Assembly (NCBI GenBank): GCA_002350615.1
Contig: DEFD01000028.1
Span: forward strand, 153,918 to 217,917
Direction: 5' to 3'
Length of the DNA stretch: 64,000 nt
From: Bacteroidales bacterium UBA2861
Lineage (GTDB): Bacteria > Bacteroidota > Bacteroidia > Bacteroidales > UBA932
Position numbers and translations under genes: made by a program
Shown here: piece after piece, positions 23,447 to 32,506 of the stretch
Numbering within the stretch: position 1 is the first letter of the stretch
How the letters are laid out: the number at the start of each line of letters is the position of its first letter
Notes under the pieces: model-generated
What the model was told of the DNA's origin: nothing
The model's database searches: none
The model's input: the letters and a program-made list of their open reading frames with translations, nothing else

Positions 23447-25504
23447 ATGAGAAAATATTTGCTTCCTCTGCTCTGCACCGTTTCTTTCATGCTCATGCAG
23501 CAGCCGTCCACGGCAAAGACCACCGAGACCATAAAAGCGGGAAAACTCAGCTTCTCCATCGGCAAGGATGGTTCCGGCGCATGCTATACCCACAAGGAAA
23601 AAGGACAGATTTCCAGCGAGAACGCCGATTTCTGGAGACTTATCCTGGATGACGGTCAGCGCACCGAAATCCCCGTTTTGTCTTCCGCCCAGAAAGGCAA
23701 GGCGGTGGCGAAGGACGGAGGACTGCTTGTCAGCTACGAAAAACTCGTATCGGAATACGGGGACGAATATCCCATCCGCTTCGAGGTGATGATAAAGGAG
23801 GAGAAGGGCCTGCTGAACTTTACTCCAAGCATTGACAACAAGGCTGAAGGAGTGCGCGTCAACGAGTGCTTCTGCCCCATGGCGGACCTCGAAACTCTCT
23901 TCTCGGACAAGGCGAAAGACATCCTCTACTGGCCTGAAGGGCCCGGCGTGAGGCATCCGAATCCCTGGAAATGGCTGGACAACATGACTCCGGCCTACTA
24001 CTCTCACAACGAATATGAAACGCACGTGAACCTCATCTACCCCAGGGCATCGATGAGCTGGTACGGCGTGCAGAGCGGCGACAAATTCCTTTATGTCTGC
24101 CGCCAGGATCCCGAAATGCGCCTCTGCTTCCTGAGCCTGCGTCACAAGATCGGAGGCGAAAACCTCATCTGCACCATCGACCACTGGCCTATGGCCCGCA
24201 CAGGTGAAAAGCTCACACTCCCCTCCTCGGTGATCGGCCTTTTGGACGGCGACTGGCGCGATGCTGCGAAAACATATCGCGCCTGGGCGGACGCCAACTT
24301 CTTCAAAGCCCCGAAAATCGACGACTGGATGCACCGTATGACCGGTTTCCAGCGCGTACTGATGCGCTCCCAGTTCGGCGAGGACTACTACACCGCAGCC
24401 GACCTGCCGCAGCTCTATCTGGATGGGGCGAAGTACGGTATCAAGACCATCTTTCTCTTCTCCTGGTGGAAGGAGGGAATGGACAGGGCCTACCCCAAAT
24501 ATGAAGAGCCCTACCCCGGAGCTTTCAAGGAGCTGGCAGAGGCCATCAAGAAGGTGCAGGAGCTCGGCGGAAGGGTGATTCTGGAGTGCAACTGCCATTT
24601 CATGGACCCTTCGGGCGATTTCTATAAGCAATACGGCGCCGAATGCCGCCTGCTTGACATAAACGGCAATGAATACCGTCCGGCCTTCGTGTATGCCGGC
24701 TGGGGCGAGATCCGCCAGAGGCTCGGCAAGGTGCAGTTCCCTCTCGCCTGCGAAGGCTCGCCGCGCTGGAGGGACCAGCTCGCGGCCCAGGTACGCCAGC
24801 TCGAATCCTTCGGGCCGGACTGCATCTTTATGGACTGCTACGGCTTCTGCCCATACCAGCCCTGCTTCAACGACACCCACGACCACGGTCCCAGGGTGGA
24901 CGAAGCCTGGATATCGCACCGAAAGATATTCCAGGACGCTATGGACCTCTCATATTCCACCGGCAAGGTACTCGGGACCGAAGGCGTGACCGACATCGCG
25001 GCGGCATACTGCCAGCTCCTTCACGGAAACATCCAGGCGGACTACAGGGTGAAGAGCGACCAGTTCCCCCAGCTTTTCCGCTACACTTTCCCCGAAGCGA
25101 TCACCACGGAAAGGGGTTTCCTCTCTTCCAAAGGCAATTACAGGCGACAGGTCAAAAGCGCCCTCGTGATGGGCGAACGCTACGATGCGCAACTCTGGAC
25201 CTGCCGGCGCGGTATGGCGGCCGATCCCGAATACGCCGAGCCCATGGGCTGGTGTGCGGGTAAGCTCGACGAATACGGAGACTATTTCTACGACGGCCGC
25301 TTCACCGTGCTGGACACCAGCGAGCTGCCCTATTATGTCAAGCGCTCCGAGTGGTACAACGCCGACGGGAGCAAAATCCTGCGCATCCTCTACAACGCGG
25401 CGGAACGCAGCACGGCGGAAGTTTGCGGCGTGAAACTCGCTGCTGACGAAATGCGCTTCGACATTTTCGACGCCGCCGAATACGAAAAGAAGCATTCAAA
25501 CTAA
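23447..25504 (+). CDS. DUF6259-type secreted TIM-barrel glycosidase-like protein
   Basis: Start at 23447 (MRKYLLPLLC) because it begins the signal peptide; the frame is open to 23405 but that part lies over the promoter. 685 residues. N-terminal beta-sandwich (~30-300), then a TIM-barrel-like part with KTIFLFSWWKEGMDRAYP (~330-350), EYRPAFVYAGW, and FGPDCIFMDCYG with a candidate catalytic Asp. This layout matches DUF6259 proteins, relatives of alpha-glycosidase-type barrels. It heads a tight operon through 40526 and probably works in the periplasm on an oligosaccharide. Confidence 0.65.
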   Translation: MRKYLLPLLCTVSFMLMQQPSTAKTTETIKAGKLSFSIGKDGSGACYTHKEKGQISSENADFWRLILDDGQRTEIPVLSSAQKGKAVAKDGGLLVSYEKLVSEYGDEYPIRFEVMIKEEKGLLNFTPSIDNKAEGVRVNECFCPMADLETLFSDKAKDILYWPEGPGVRHPNPWKWLDNMTPAYYSHNEYETHVNLIYPRASMSWYGVQSGDKFLYVCRQDPEMRLCFLSLRHKIGGENLICTIDHWPMARTGEKLTLPSSVIGLLDGDWRDAAKTYRAWADANFFKAPKIDDWMHRMTGFQRVLMRSQFGEDYYTAADLPQLYLDGAKYGIKTIFLFSWWKEGMDRAYPKYEEPYPGAFKELAEAIKKVQELGGRVILECNCHFMDPSGDFYKQYGAECRLLDINGNEYRPAFVYAGWGEIRQRLGKVQFPLACEGSPRWRDQLAAQVRQLESFGPDCIFMDCYGFCPYQPCFNDTHDHGPRVDEAWISHRKIFQDAMDLSYSTGKVLGTEGVTDIAAAYCQLLHGNIQADYRVKSDQFPQLFRYTFPEAITTERGFLSSKGNYRRQVKSALVMGERYDAQLWTCRRGMAADPEYAEPMGWCAGKLDEYGDYFYDGRFTVLDTSELPYYVKRSEWYNADGSKILRILYNAAERSTAEVCGVKLAADEMRFDIFDAAEYEKKHSN

Positions 25505-25512
25505 GCGCCTGA

Positions 25513-28500
25513 ATGGCATCCACAAGGCTCATAGGCATTGTAAGGGCTGTCGCAACTGCGGCGGCGCTCCTGCTGTTCCCCGCCGCGCAAGGGGCCGCCA
25601 TCAACTTCACTCATTTTACCAAGGCGGGTTCCGGACTCTGCTACGACGGAGTAAAGACAATGATGGAAGACAGCCGGGGAATCCTCTGGATAGGCAGCTA
25701 CAAGGGGCTTTCCAGTTACGACGGCCACGCTTTCACGAACTATGACAGGAGCGACTTCGGCACCGATTCGGACTACGTAAGCTCCCTGGCGGAAGATCAG
25801 GAAGGCAATATCTGGATAGGCACCGACTACGGCATTGTCGTTTTCGACCGCAGGAAACTCCGCTTCCACTCCTTCGGCACCAATATCATCAACAGCAGGG
25901 TTTACTGCATGGTGCGCGACAGCCAGGGTCGCATCTGGATAGGGATCCGTGGCAAGGGAGTGTACCGCAGCAACGGCAAAAGCATAGAGTCGGTGCCGGG
26001 CACCTCCGATATAGAAGATGTTTACAGGATTGTCTTCGACTGGAAGGGAAGGGCCTACCTGGCCTCCTATTGCAAGGATCTCCTCCGTCTGGACGGAGAC
26101 TCGGTGCAGAGTGCCTGCAACGGATTTTTTAAATTCGACGATATTTCCGGCCTCGCATTCCGCACTGTGGATGAAGGCAGCGTCATCTATGTGGCGGCCA
26201 AACGGCAGGGCCTCTGTGAAATCCTTCCCGGCAGCGATCAGGTGAGATGCCTATACAAACTTGGAGGCGTCCACCGACCAACCGGGCTCAGCACGGAAGG
26301 CGGCAAGCTGTGGCTGTCCAGCACGGGAGGCATAGTAAGCTACGACCTTTCTTCCGGAATCGCCACCCAGATACGCTCAGTGCCCGAAGATCCCTTCAGC
26401 CTTTCCGACGACTATACCACCTACGCGATTACGGACCGAAAAGGCGGCCTGTGGGTTGGAACAAATTCCGGAGGCGTCAATTATTATCATCCGGACCATG
26501 ACAGGTTCCACAATTACTGGAAGGACAGCGAAGGCAAGCGCCTCGAAGGCGCCATCATCCGCGGATTTGCGGAAGACAGCCACGGCCGCATCTGGATAGC
26601 CACCGAAAAGAGGGGCCTGCTTGTCATGACCTCCGACGGCATTCCCGCTCCCTACACCGCCGTGGCGGGGCTCCCCCGGCATATCACCGCCCTTGCCGCC
26701 GACGGGGATTTCCTCTGGCTCGGCTCCCAGCAGGGTATCTGGCGGCTCAATATCTCAGGCGCCGACAGCCTTGGACAGAGCCTTCACTACCCTCAGCTCG
26801 GCGGCAGCGACGAGGAAAACGACAACCGAGTAGTAAGCCTTTACAAATCTCATTCTGGCAATCTGTATGTATGTACGCCCGTTGGCGTAAGGGTATATAA
26901 TGAGGAGAAAGCCAGCTTCGATTTCGTGGAGGCGCTCAAGGGAATAACAGTGGAGCAGCTCGCCGAAGACGGAGGGGGACTGCTATGGGCCGCTTCCTAT
27001 TCGCAGGGGGCGTTCTGCTACGATCCCAAAAGCGGCAGCCTGGAAAGTTTCGGGGTGCAGATAGGCAAGGGACCCATGCATGAAATGACCTCTTCGCTGT
27101 GCATCGACCGCGGCGGAGCCGTATGGGTAATAGGTTTCAGCACAGGATTTTACAGATACAGCAGGAGCGCCGGCAATTTTGAGCGCTACCACCGGGACAA
27201 TGTTCCCGCCCTTCCCACGGACCTTTACCTCTCCGCCCTCGCCGACCAGAAGGGGCGCCTGTGGCTTTCCGGAGATTCCGGGCTTGTGGAATTCGGCCCC
27301 GCCAGCATGGGAGTAAGCGTCTTCCGCGTGGCCGACGGCCTGCTCTCCGACAATTTCAGCAAATCCGCCCTGAAACTTTCGGACGGGACCATGCTATTCG
27401 GGTGCACCGACGGATTCGTGCGCTTCAACCCTTCAGAATTCAGCAACCCGCTGCCTCCTGCCACGCCCTCCAGGCACGGATTCTTCCATACCCGGGCCGG
27501 AAAGGCGACCGCGGCGCTGCTCGTTCTCCTTGGAATCATCGCTTTCGCAGTGCTGCTGATGAGCATCCGCGCAACGCGCAGGGAACGCAGGCGGCTGCGT
27601 CAGATGGACGAACGCCGCAAGAAGGAAGCCTATCACGAAAAACTGGACTTTTTCTCCAATATCATCCATGAGATTAAGACTCCGCTAACTCTCATACGCA
27701 CGCCCTTGCAGCAGCTTCTGGACTCAGGCAGTGCCAGCGAGGAGCAGAAGGCGGACCTGAACATAATACGCAATTCCACCGACTATCTGGACCAGCTCGT
27801 GAAGGAGCTGCTGGAGTTCGTCAGGGTGGAAGAGCACGGTTATGTGCCCGACCTCCGCAACACCGACATAGTGGAACGCCTGGGCTTCGTCTGCTATAAT
27901 TTCACGGAAACGGCCAAGAACTCCAACATCCGTTTGAAATACGACGCCGAGCCCGAAAGCATAGTCACCGCCGTTGACACCAAGGCTCTCTCCAAGATAT
28001 TCAACAACCTCATTCACAATGCGGTAAAGTATTCCGAATCCTGGATAAAGATCCACGCCTCCATAGAAAACGGCAGCGTCGTGGTACGTTTCTGCAACGA
28101 CGGGGCGAGCATTCCGGCCGAGCATCGGGAAAGCATATTCCTGCCATTCGTGCGATACACAGACAAGAAGAGCGAATACACGCAGAGCTTCGGCATCGGC
28201 CTGGCACAGGCACGAAAACTCGCCGAGCTCCAGGGCGGCAGCCTCATCCTTTCCGACCGTGCCGACTGCACTGAATTCATCCTCACCCTGCCGCTCAGGC
28301 AGGCCGCTGAAACCGCGCAGGAGACGCTTCCCGCCGAGGAAGAGAACCATCCCGAAGGCAGCAGGCCGCTTCTTCTGCTGGTGGAGGACAACGGCGACCT
28401 CGCCTCCTATCTCAAGCGGAAGCTGAAGGAAGATTACGAAGTCATCGCCGTGCCTTCGGCCGAAAAGGCGCTGGAAAAACTTGAGAAATTCAAGGTTGAC

Positions 28501-29118
28501 CTCCTGCTCACCGACATCGGGCTGCAGTCTATGAGCGGGGTGGAGCTCTGCCGGAAAGTAAGCGGCAACCCCGCCACCTCGCACATCCCCATCATAGTGA
28601 TATCGGCGATTTCCTCCACGGACACGAAGATAAAGTGCATGGAAAACGGCGCCACCATCTATATAGAGAAGCCTTTCAGCCAGGACTATCTGGAAGCCTG
28701 CATACACGGAGTGCTCGAAAAGCGCAAGAGCATGAAGGCGGCCTACCGCGAAAGCCCCTCGGCTCCGGCAGTGGACCTGGCCGACAGGGATGAGGATTTC
28801 ATCCGCAAGCTGGACGAACTCGTTAACGCCAATATCGGCGACGCCTCCTTCACCAACAAGGAGATGGAACGCGCCCTCTTCGTCAGCCGGAGTTCCCTCA
28901 ACCGCAGGGTAAGGGCGCTTCTGGGCACGACTCCCAACGAATATCTGCGCAAGCGCAGGCTGGAAGTGGCGGCGCAGATGCTTGCGGAAGGGAAGGCGCG
29001 CATAAACGAGATTTCCTTCTCCGTGGGATTCAATTCACCCTCCTATTTCGCAAAATGCTTCAAGGAAGCCTACGGGATGCTTCCTGCCGAATATATGAAA
29101 CAAAAATCCAACAAGTGA
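25513..29118 (+). CDS. Hybrid two-component system sensor/regulator (HTCS) without a clear Y_Y_Y domain
   Basis: 1201 residues. Signal peptide ~1-28; periplasmic two-component propeller repeats ~30-640 (repeated G-x-L/I-W-I/V-G-T/S, e.g. GILWIGSYKGL, GNIWIGTDYGI, GRIWIGIRGKG); one membrane helix ~667-688; HisKA with H719 in FFSNIIHEIKTPLTLI; HATPase_c ~830-935; receiver ~950-1070 with phospho-acceptor D1001 in LLTDIG; AraC-type HTH ~1095-1200 ending SPSYFAKCFKEAYGMLP. The usual Y_Y_Y Ig-like domain between propeller and membrane is missing or very short (the propeller ends ~25-30 residues before the helix). It should sense an oligosaccharide in the periplasm and activate the operon it sits in. 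It is 8 nt after the DUF6259 gene. Confidence 0.9.
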   Translation: MASTRLIGIVRAVATAAALLLFPAAQGAAINFTHFTKAGSGLCYDGVKTMMEDSRGILWIGSYKGLSSYDGHAFTNYDRSDFGTDSDYVSSLAEDQEGNIWIGTDYGIVVFDRRKLRFHSFGTNIINSRVYCMVRDSQGRIWIGIRGKGVYRSNGKSIESVPGTSDIEDVYRIVFDWKGRAYLASYCKDLLRLDGDSVQSACNGFFKFDDISGLAFRTVDEGSVIYVAAKRQGLCEILPGSDQVRCLYKLGGVHRPTGLSTEGGKLWLSSTGGIVSYDLSSGIATQIRSVPEDPFSLSDDYTTYAITDRKGGLWVGTNSGGVNYYHPDHDRFHNYWKDSEGKRLEGAIIRGFAEDSHGRIWIATEKRGLLVMTSDGIPAPYTAVAGLPRHITALAADGDFLWLGSQQGIWRLNISGADSLGQSLHYPQLGGSDEENDNRVVSLYKSHSGNLYVCTPVGVRVYNEEKASFDFVEALKGITVEQLAEDGGGLLWAASYSQGAFCYDPKSGSLESFGVQIGKGPMHEMTSSLCIDRGGAVWVIGFSTGFYRYSRSAGNFERYHRDNVPALPTDLYLSALADQKGRLWLSGDSGLVEFGPASMGVSVFRVADGLLSDNFSKSALKLSDGTMLFGCTDGFVRFNPSEFSNPLPPATPSRHGFFHTRAGKATAALLVLLGIIAFAVLLMSIRATRRERRRLRQMDERRKKEAYHEKLDFFSNIIHEIKTPLTLIRTPLQQLLDSGSASEEQKADLNIIRNSTDYLDQLVKELLEFVRVEEHGYVPDLRNTDIVERLGFVCYNFTETAKNSNIRLKYDAEPESIVTAVDTKALSKIFNNLIHNAVKYSESWIKIHASIENGSVVVRFCNDGASIPAEHRESIFLPFVRYTDKKSEYTQSFGIGLAQARKLAELQGGSLILSDRADCTEFILTLPLRQAAETAQETLPAEEENHPEGSRPLLLLVEDNGDLASYLKRKLKEDYEVIAVPSAEKALEKLEKFKVDLLLTDIGLQSMSGVELCRKVSGNPATSHIPIIVISAISSTDTKIKCMENGATIYIEKPFSQDYLEACIHGVLEKRKSMKAAYRESPSAPAVDLADRDEDFIRKLDELVNANIGDASFTNKEMERALFVSRSSLNRRVRALLGTTPNEYLRKRRLEVAAQMLAEGKARINEISFSVGFNSPSYFAKCFKEAYGMLPAEYMKQKSNK

Positions 29119-29119
29119 T

Positions 29120-32100
29120 ATGAAGAGATTATTTTTTGCTGCAACGGGTCTTCTGCTCGCCATTGCGATGAACGCCCAGAACGGACCGGTAAAGATTTGG
29201 GAAGGCACCATAGACCTCCCAACATACAGGGTGAACGCCCCCGAAAAAGCCCCCCTGTTCGCCAGGGATTTCGCATACCAGAGGGCGAAACGCTGGGTGT
29301 ACCCCTACGCGATGAACGACAATCCCACCTATACCCGCGTGGACAGCACCCACAGGGCGCTTTTCCTGGAAAATGATTATCTGAAAGTGTGCGTGCTCCC
29401 GGACATCGGCGGACGCCTCTTCTATGCCACGGACAAGACCAACGGCTACGAGATCTTCTACCGCCAGCATGCCATCAAGCCCGCCAATGTGGGCATGCTC
29501 GGAGCCTGGATCAGCGGCGGCGTGGAGTGGAACGTCTTCCACCATCACCGCGCCACCAGCCAGTATCCGATAGACTACAGGCTCGTGGACAACGGGGACG
29601 GCAGCAAGACCATCTGGGTGGGAGAACTTGAGAACAGGCACCGCATGAGCTGGGCGATAGGTCTCACCCTCTTCCCCGACAAGAGCTATATCCAGGTTAC
29701 CGGCCGCTTCTTCAACGAATCCGCGGACCGCAATTCCATGCTGCACTGGAACAATGTCGCCACCCACGCGAACGAGGACTATCAGATCCTCTTCCCCGCG
29801 ACAACGAAGTACGGCATGTTCCACCACAAGCTCAGCCATATCCACTGGCCCATAGCCAACGAGCCATACAAGGGCAATCCTGATTTTATCGGGGTGGATG
29901 TCAGCCTCTGGAAGAACCTTCCTTCCCTCACGGGCGATTCCGTATTCATCCAGGACCTTCAGGACGACTGGGTAGGCGGCTACGACTACGGCAAGAACGC
30001 CGGCACCATGCTGGCGGGCAACCACAACATCAACAAGGGCGGCAAGTTCTGGACCTGGGGGCACAAGACCTACGGGCACATGTGGGACTGCGTCACCCTC
30101 ACCGACGAGGACGGCCCCTATGTAGAGCTCATGACCTCCGCCTACTCCGACAACCAGCCCGACTACTGCTGGATCAACCCCGGCGAGACCAAGGAATTCA
30201 CGGCCTACTGGTATGGCATCCGCGACATGAAGGACGGCCCCGTCAAGAATATCCGGACCGAAGATGAAATCTGCATCCGCGGCAACGAAAAGGGTGCGGT
30301 AAACCTTGAGGTGGAAGCCGACGGCAGCATACACATCGCCGCCAACAGCACCCAGAAGCGCCCCGGCGCAGTGGTGAAAGTGAGCTGCGAAGGACGCGAA
30401 ATCTACAGCAAGACTGCCCTCATCGCCCCCGACAAGCCCTTCAGCGACAATTTCAAGGTGGATGCAGCCCTGGCCGCCAAGCCCGAGAATTTCACTATCA
30501 GCCTCTATGCCTCGGACGGAGAGCTTCTCATCGACCACCATCCCTACAGGCACGACATCAACTCCCCTCTGCCAGAGGACCTCAAGCCGGTGAATCCGGA
30601 CCCTAAGAGCATCGCCAACACCGAAGAATGCTTCTATGTGGGCATGCGCAACCTCCAGTTCCACCAGGCCCACGTGGATCCCAACGACTACTTCCTCGAA
30701 GTTCTCCGCAGGGATCCGGGCGATGTGCGTGCGAACACACAGATGGGTATCTTCCACCGCAAGAACGGTGCATATCCCGAGGCCAAGTCCTACCTGCGCA
30801 AGGCGATTGCAAGGCAGACCGCCAATTACACCCGTCCCAGCGACGGCGAGGCCATGTACAACCTCGGTCTCATCCTCAAGGAGGAAGGCCTCTGGCACGA
30901 TGCCATCGACACCCTTTACAGGGCGGCATGGGACTACGAGTACGCTTCCGCCGCATATCTGCAGCTCGCGCAGATCTCGAACATCCGCGGGAACGAAGTG
31001 CAGGCCCTGCAGGAAGCCGGCATGGCAGTGAACTACAACGGCATGAACATCGATGCCAGGAACCTGAAGACCAGCCTTCTGCGCAAAGCGGGACGCAAGG
31101 CCGAAGCCATCGCCCTCGCGAAGGAGGTAATAGGTTTCGATCCCCTCAACTACTACGCCCAGAGGGAACTCACCCTGCTCGGCGCCGCTCCCCGCAGTGA
31201 GTTTGTGAAACTTCTCCGCGGCGTCAGCGAATCCTACCTGAGCCTTGCCGTACAGTACTTCAACAACGGTTTTGAGGCGGAAGGCCGCGCAGTGCTCGAG
31301 GAAGCCGAAGCCATCAAACCTTATCCCACCGTCGAATACTACCTCGGATACCTTGCCGATGTCTGCGACGGCGACAAGGCCAAGGCGGAGAAATACTTCC
31401 GCAAGGCCGAAGCGGCAAGCACGGACTATGTGTATCCTTTCCGCATCGAGACGGTGCGCGTTCTCGGCAAAGCGCTCGAATATCTGCCCCAGAGTGCCAC
31501 CACATGGTACTATCTCGGCAATCTCTGGTATCAGAAACAGCCGGAGAAAGCACTTGAATGCTGGACCAGGGCCGTGGAATGCAAGCCGGACTTTGCCATG
31601 GCACTGAGGAACATCGGCTGGTACTGGCGCTTCAAGGACGAGTACCATCAGAAGGACAATGCCGATTACGAAAAGGCACTTGACTTCTATCTCAAGGCCA
31701 TCGCGGCCGACAAGGACGGCAGCGCCATCTTCCTCACCGAGGCGGACGAGATCATGGAACGCCTGAACTCGCCGCTGCAGCAGCGCTACGACCTCTTCAT
31801 GGCGAAGCCTGAAATCGCGGACAAACGCTACGATTCCGAGACCCGCAAGCTCCGCCAGATGATCCTGCACGGGGACTTCGACCCTGCGATCGAGGCACTT
31901 CTCACCCGCACCTACAGCCGCCGCGAGCATATCGACGACCTCCACGACATGTACGTGGACGTTTGCCAGCTGGCAGGCTTCCGCGCATGGAGCAAGGGCG
32001 ATGACAAAGCAGCCCTGGACTACTTCCTAAAGAGCGCACAGTACCCTGAGAACCAGTTCTACGGCCATCTTGAATATTGGGCGAGGGACGCTCAGGTGAA

Positions 32101-32503
32101 CTACCTGCTCGGACTCGCATACGAGAAGACCGGTGACGACGAAGCGGCGCGCAAGTGCTTCGAGGCTGCCGCCGGTACCGAGGTCAAGGCCAAGGACTGC
32201 GTGTACAACTACGAAAAGGGCCTGGCCCTCCGCAAACTCGGGAAGAAAGAAGGAGTCCGCGCCATGTTCAAGGACATTGTCAAGGCCGGAAAAGCCCTTG
32301 AGACCGACTACGTCCAGAACTTCTTCGAAAGCTTCGACCGCGGCGAATATGTAAACGACGTCAACGCCCGCGCATACTACACCCAGGGTGTCGGCTACCT
32401 CGCGCAGGGACGTAAACTCGCCGCCAAACGCGCGTTCCGCAAGGCCCTCAGGGAGCGTAACGACAATATCTGGGCGAATTACTATCTTGGCAATCTCAAG
32501 TAA
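29120..32503 (+). CDS. DUF5107 domain protein with TPR repeats, secreted
   Basis: 1127 residues, signal peptide ~1-19. The N-terminal half (~25-400) matches DUF5107: LKVCVLPDIGGRLFYATDK, GGVEWNVFHHHR and HWNNVATHANEDYQILFP, the look of an aldose-epimerase-like or galactose-mutarotase-like beta-sandwich with many His/Trp residues that could bind sugar. The C-terminal half (~510-1127) is TPR-like helices (GDVRANTQMGIFHRKNGAYPEAKSYLRKA and similar). Proteins of this design accompany glycan-degradation genes, but no activity is known to me. Codon-close coupling (1 nt after the HTCS stop) places it in the operon. Confidence 0.75.
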   Translation: MKRLFFAATGLLLAIAMNAQNGPVKIWEGTIDLPTYRVNAPEKAPLFARDFAYQRAKRWVYPYAMNDNPTYTRVDSTHRALFLENDYLKVCVLPDIGGRLFYATDKTNGYEIFYRQHAIKPANVGMLGAWISGGVEWNVFHHHRATSQYPIDYRLVDNGDGSKTIWVGELENRHRMSWAIGLTLFPDKSYIQVTGRFFNESADRNSMLHWNNVATHANEDYQILFPATTKYGMFHHKLSHIHWPIANEPYKGNPDFIGVDVSLWKNLPSLTGDSVFIQDLQDDWVGGYDYGKNAGTMLAGNHNINKGGKFWTWGHKTYGHMWDCVTLTDEDGPYVELMTSAYSDNQPDYCWINPGETKEFTAYWYGIRDMKDGPVKNIRTEDEICIRGNEKGAVNLEVEADGSIHIAANSTQKRPGAVVKVSCEGREIYSKTALIAPDKPFSDNFKVDAALAAKPENFTISLYASDGELLIDHHPYRHDINSPLPEDLKPVNPDPKSIANTEECFYVGMRNLQFHQAHVDPNDYFLEVLRRDPGDVRANTQMGIFHRKNGAYPEAKSYLRKAIARQTANYTRPSDGEAMYNLGLILKEEGLWHDAIDTLYRAAWDYEYASAAYLQLAQISNIRGNEVQALQEAGMAVNYNGMNIDARNLKTSLLRKAGRKAEAIALAKEVIGFDPLNYYAQRELTLLGAAPRSEFVKLLRGVSESYLSLAVQYFNNGFEAEGRAVLEEAEAIKPYPTVEYYLGYLADVCDGDKAKAEKYFRKAEAASTDYVYPFRIETVRVLGKALEYLPQSATTWYYLGNLWYQKQPEKALECWTRAVECKPDFAMALRNIGWYWRFKDEYHQKDNADYEKALDFYLKAIAADKDGSAIFLTEADEIMERLNSPLQQRYDLFMAKPEIADKRYDSETRKLRQMILHGDFDPAIEALLTRTYSRREHIDDLHDMYVDVCQLAGFRAWSKGDDKAALDYFLKSAQYPENQFYGHLEYWARDAQVNYLLGLAYEKTGDDEAARKCFEAAAGTEVKAKDCVYNYEKGLALRKLGKKEGVRAMFKDIVKAGKALETDYVQNFFESFDRGEYVNDVNARAYYTQGVGYLAQGRKLAAKRAFRKALRERNDNIWANYYLGNLK

Positions 32504-32506
32504 GGA

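Noticed and set aside
29129..31945. 938-codon open frame on the minus strand opposite the DUF5107-TPR gene, and similar long antisense frames (4247-6127, 18330-20351, 15638-16795, 1573-2580)
   Set aside because: They lie fully inside well-supported genes on the other strand, have no recognisable domains and unlikely composition; GC-rich third positions leave antisense frames open.
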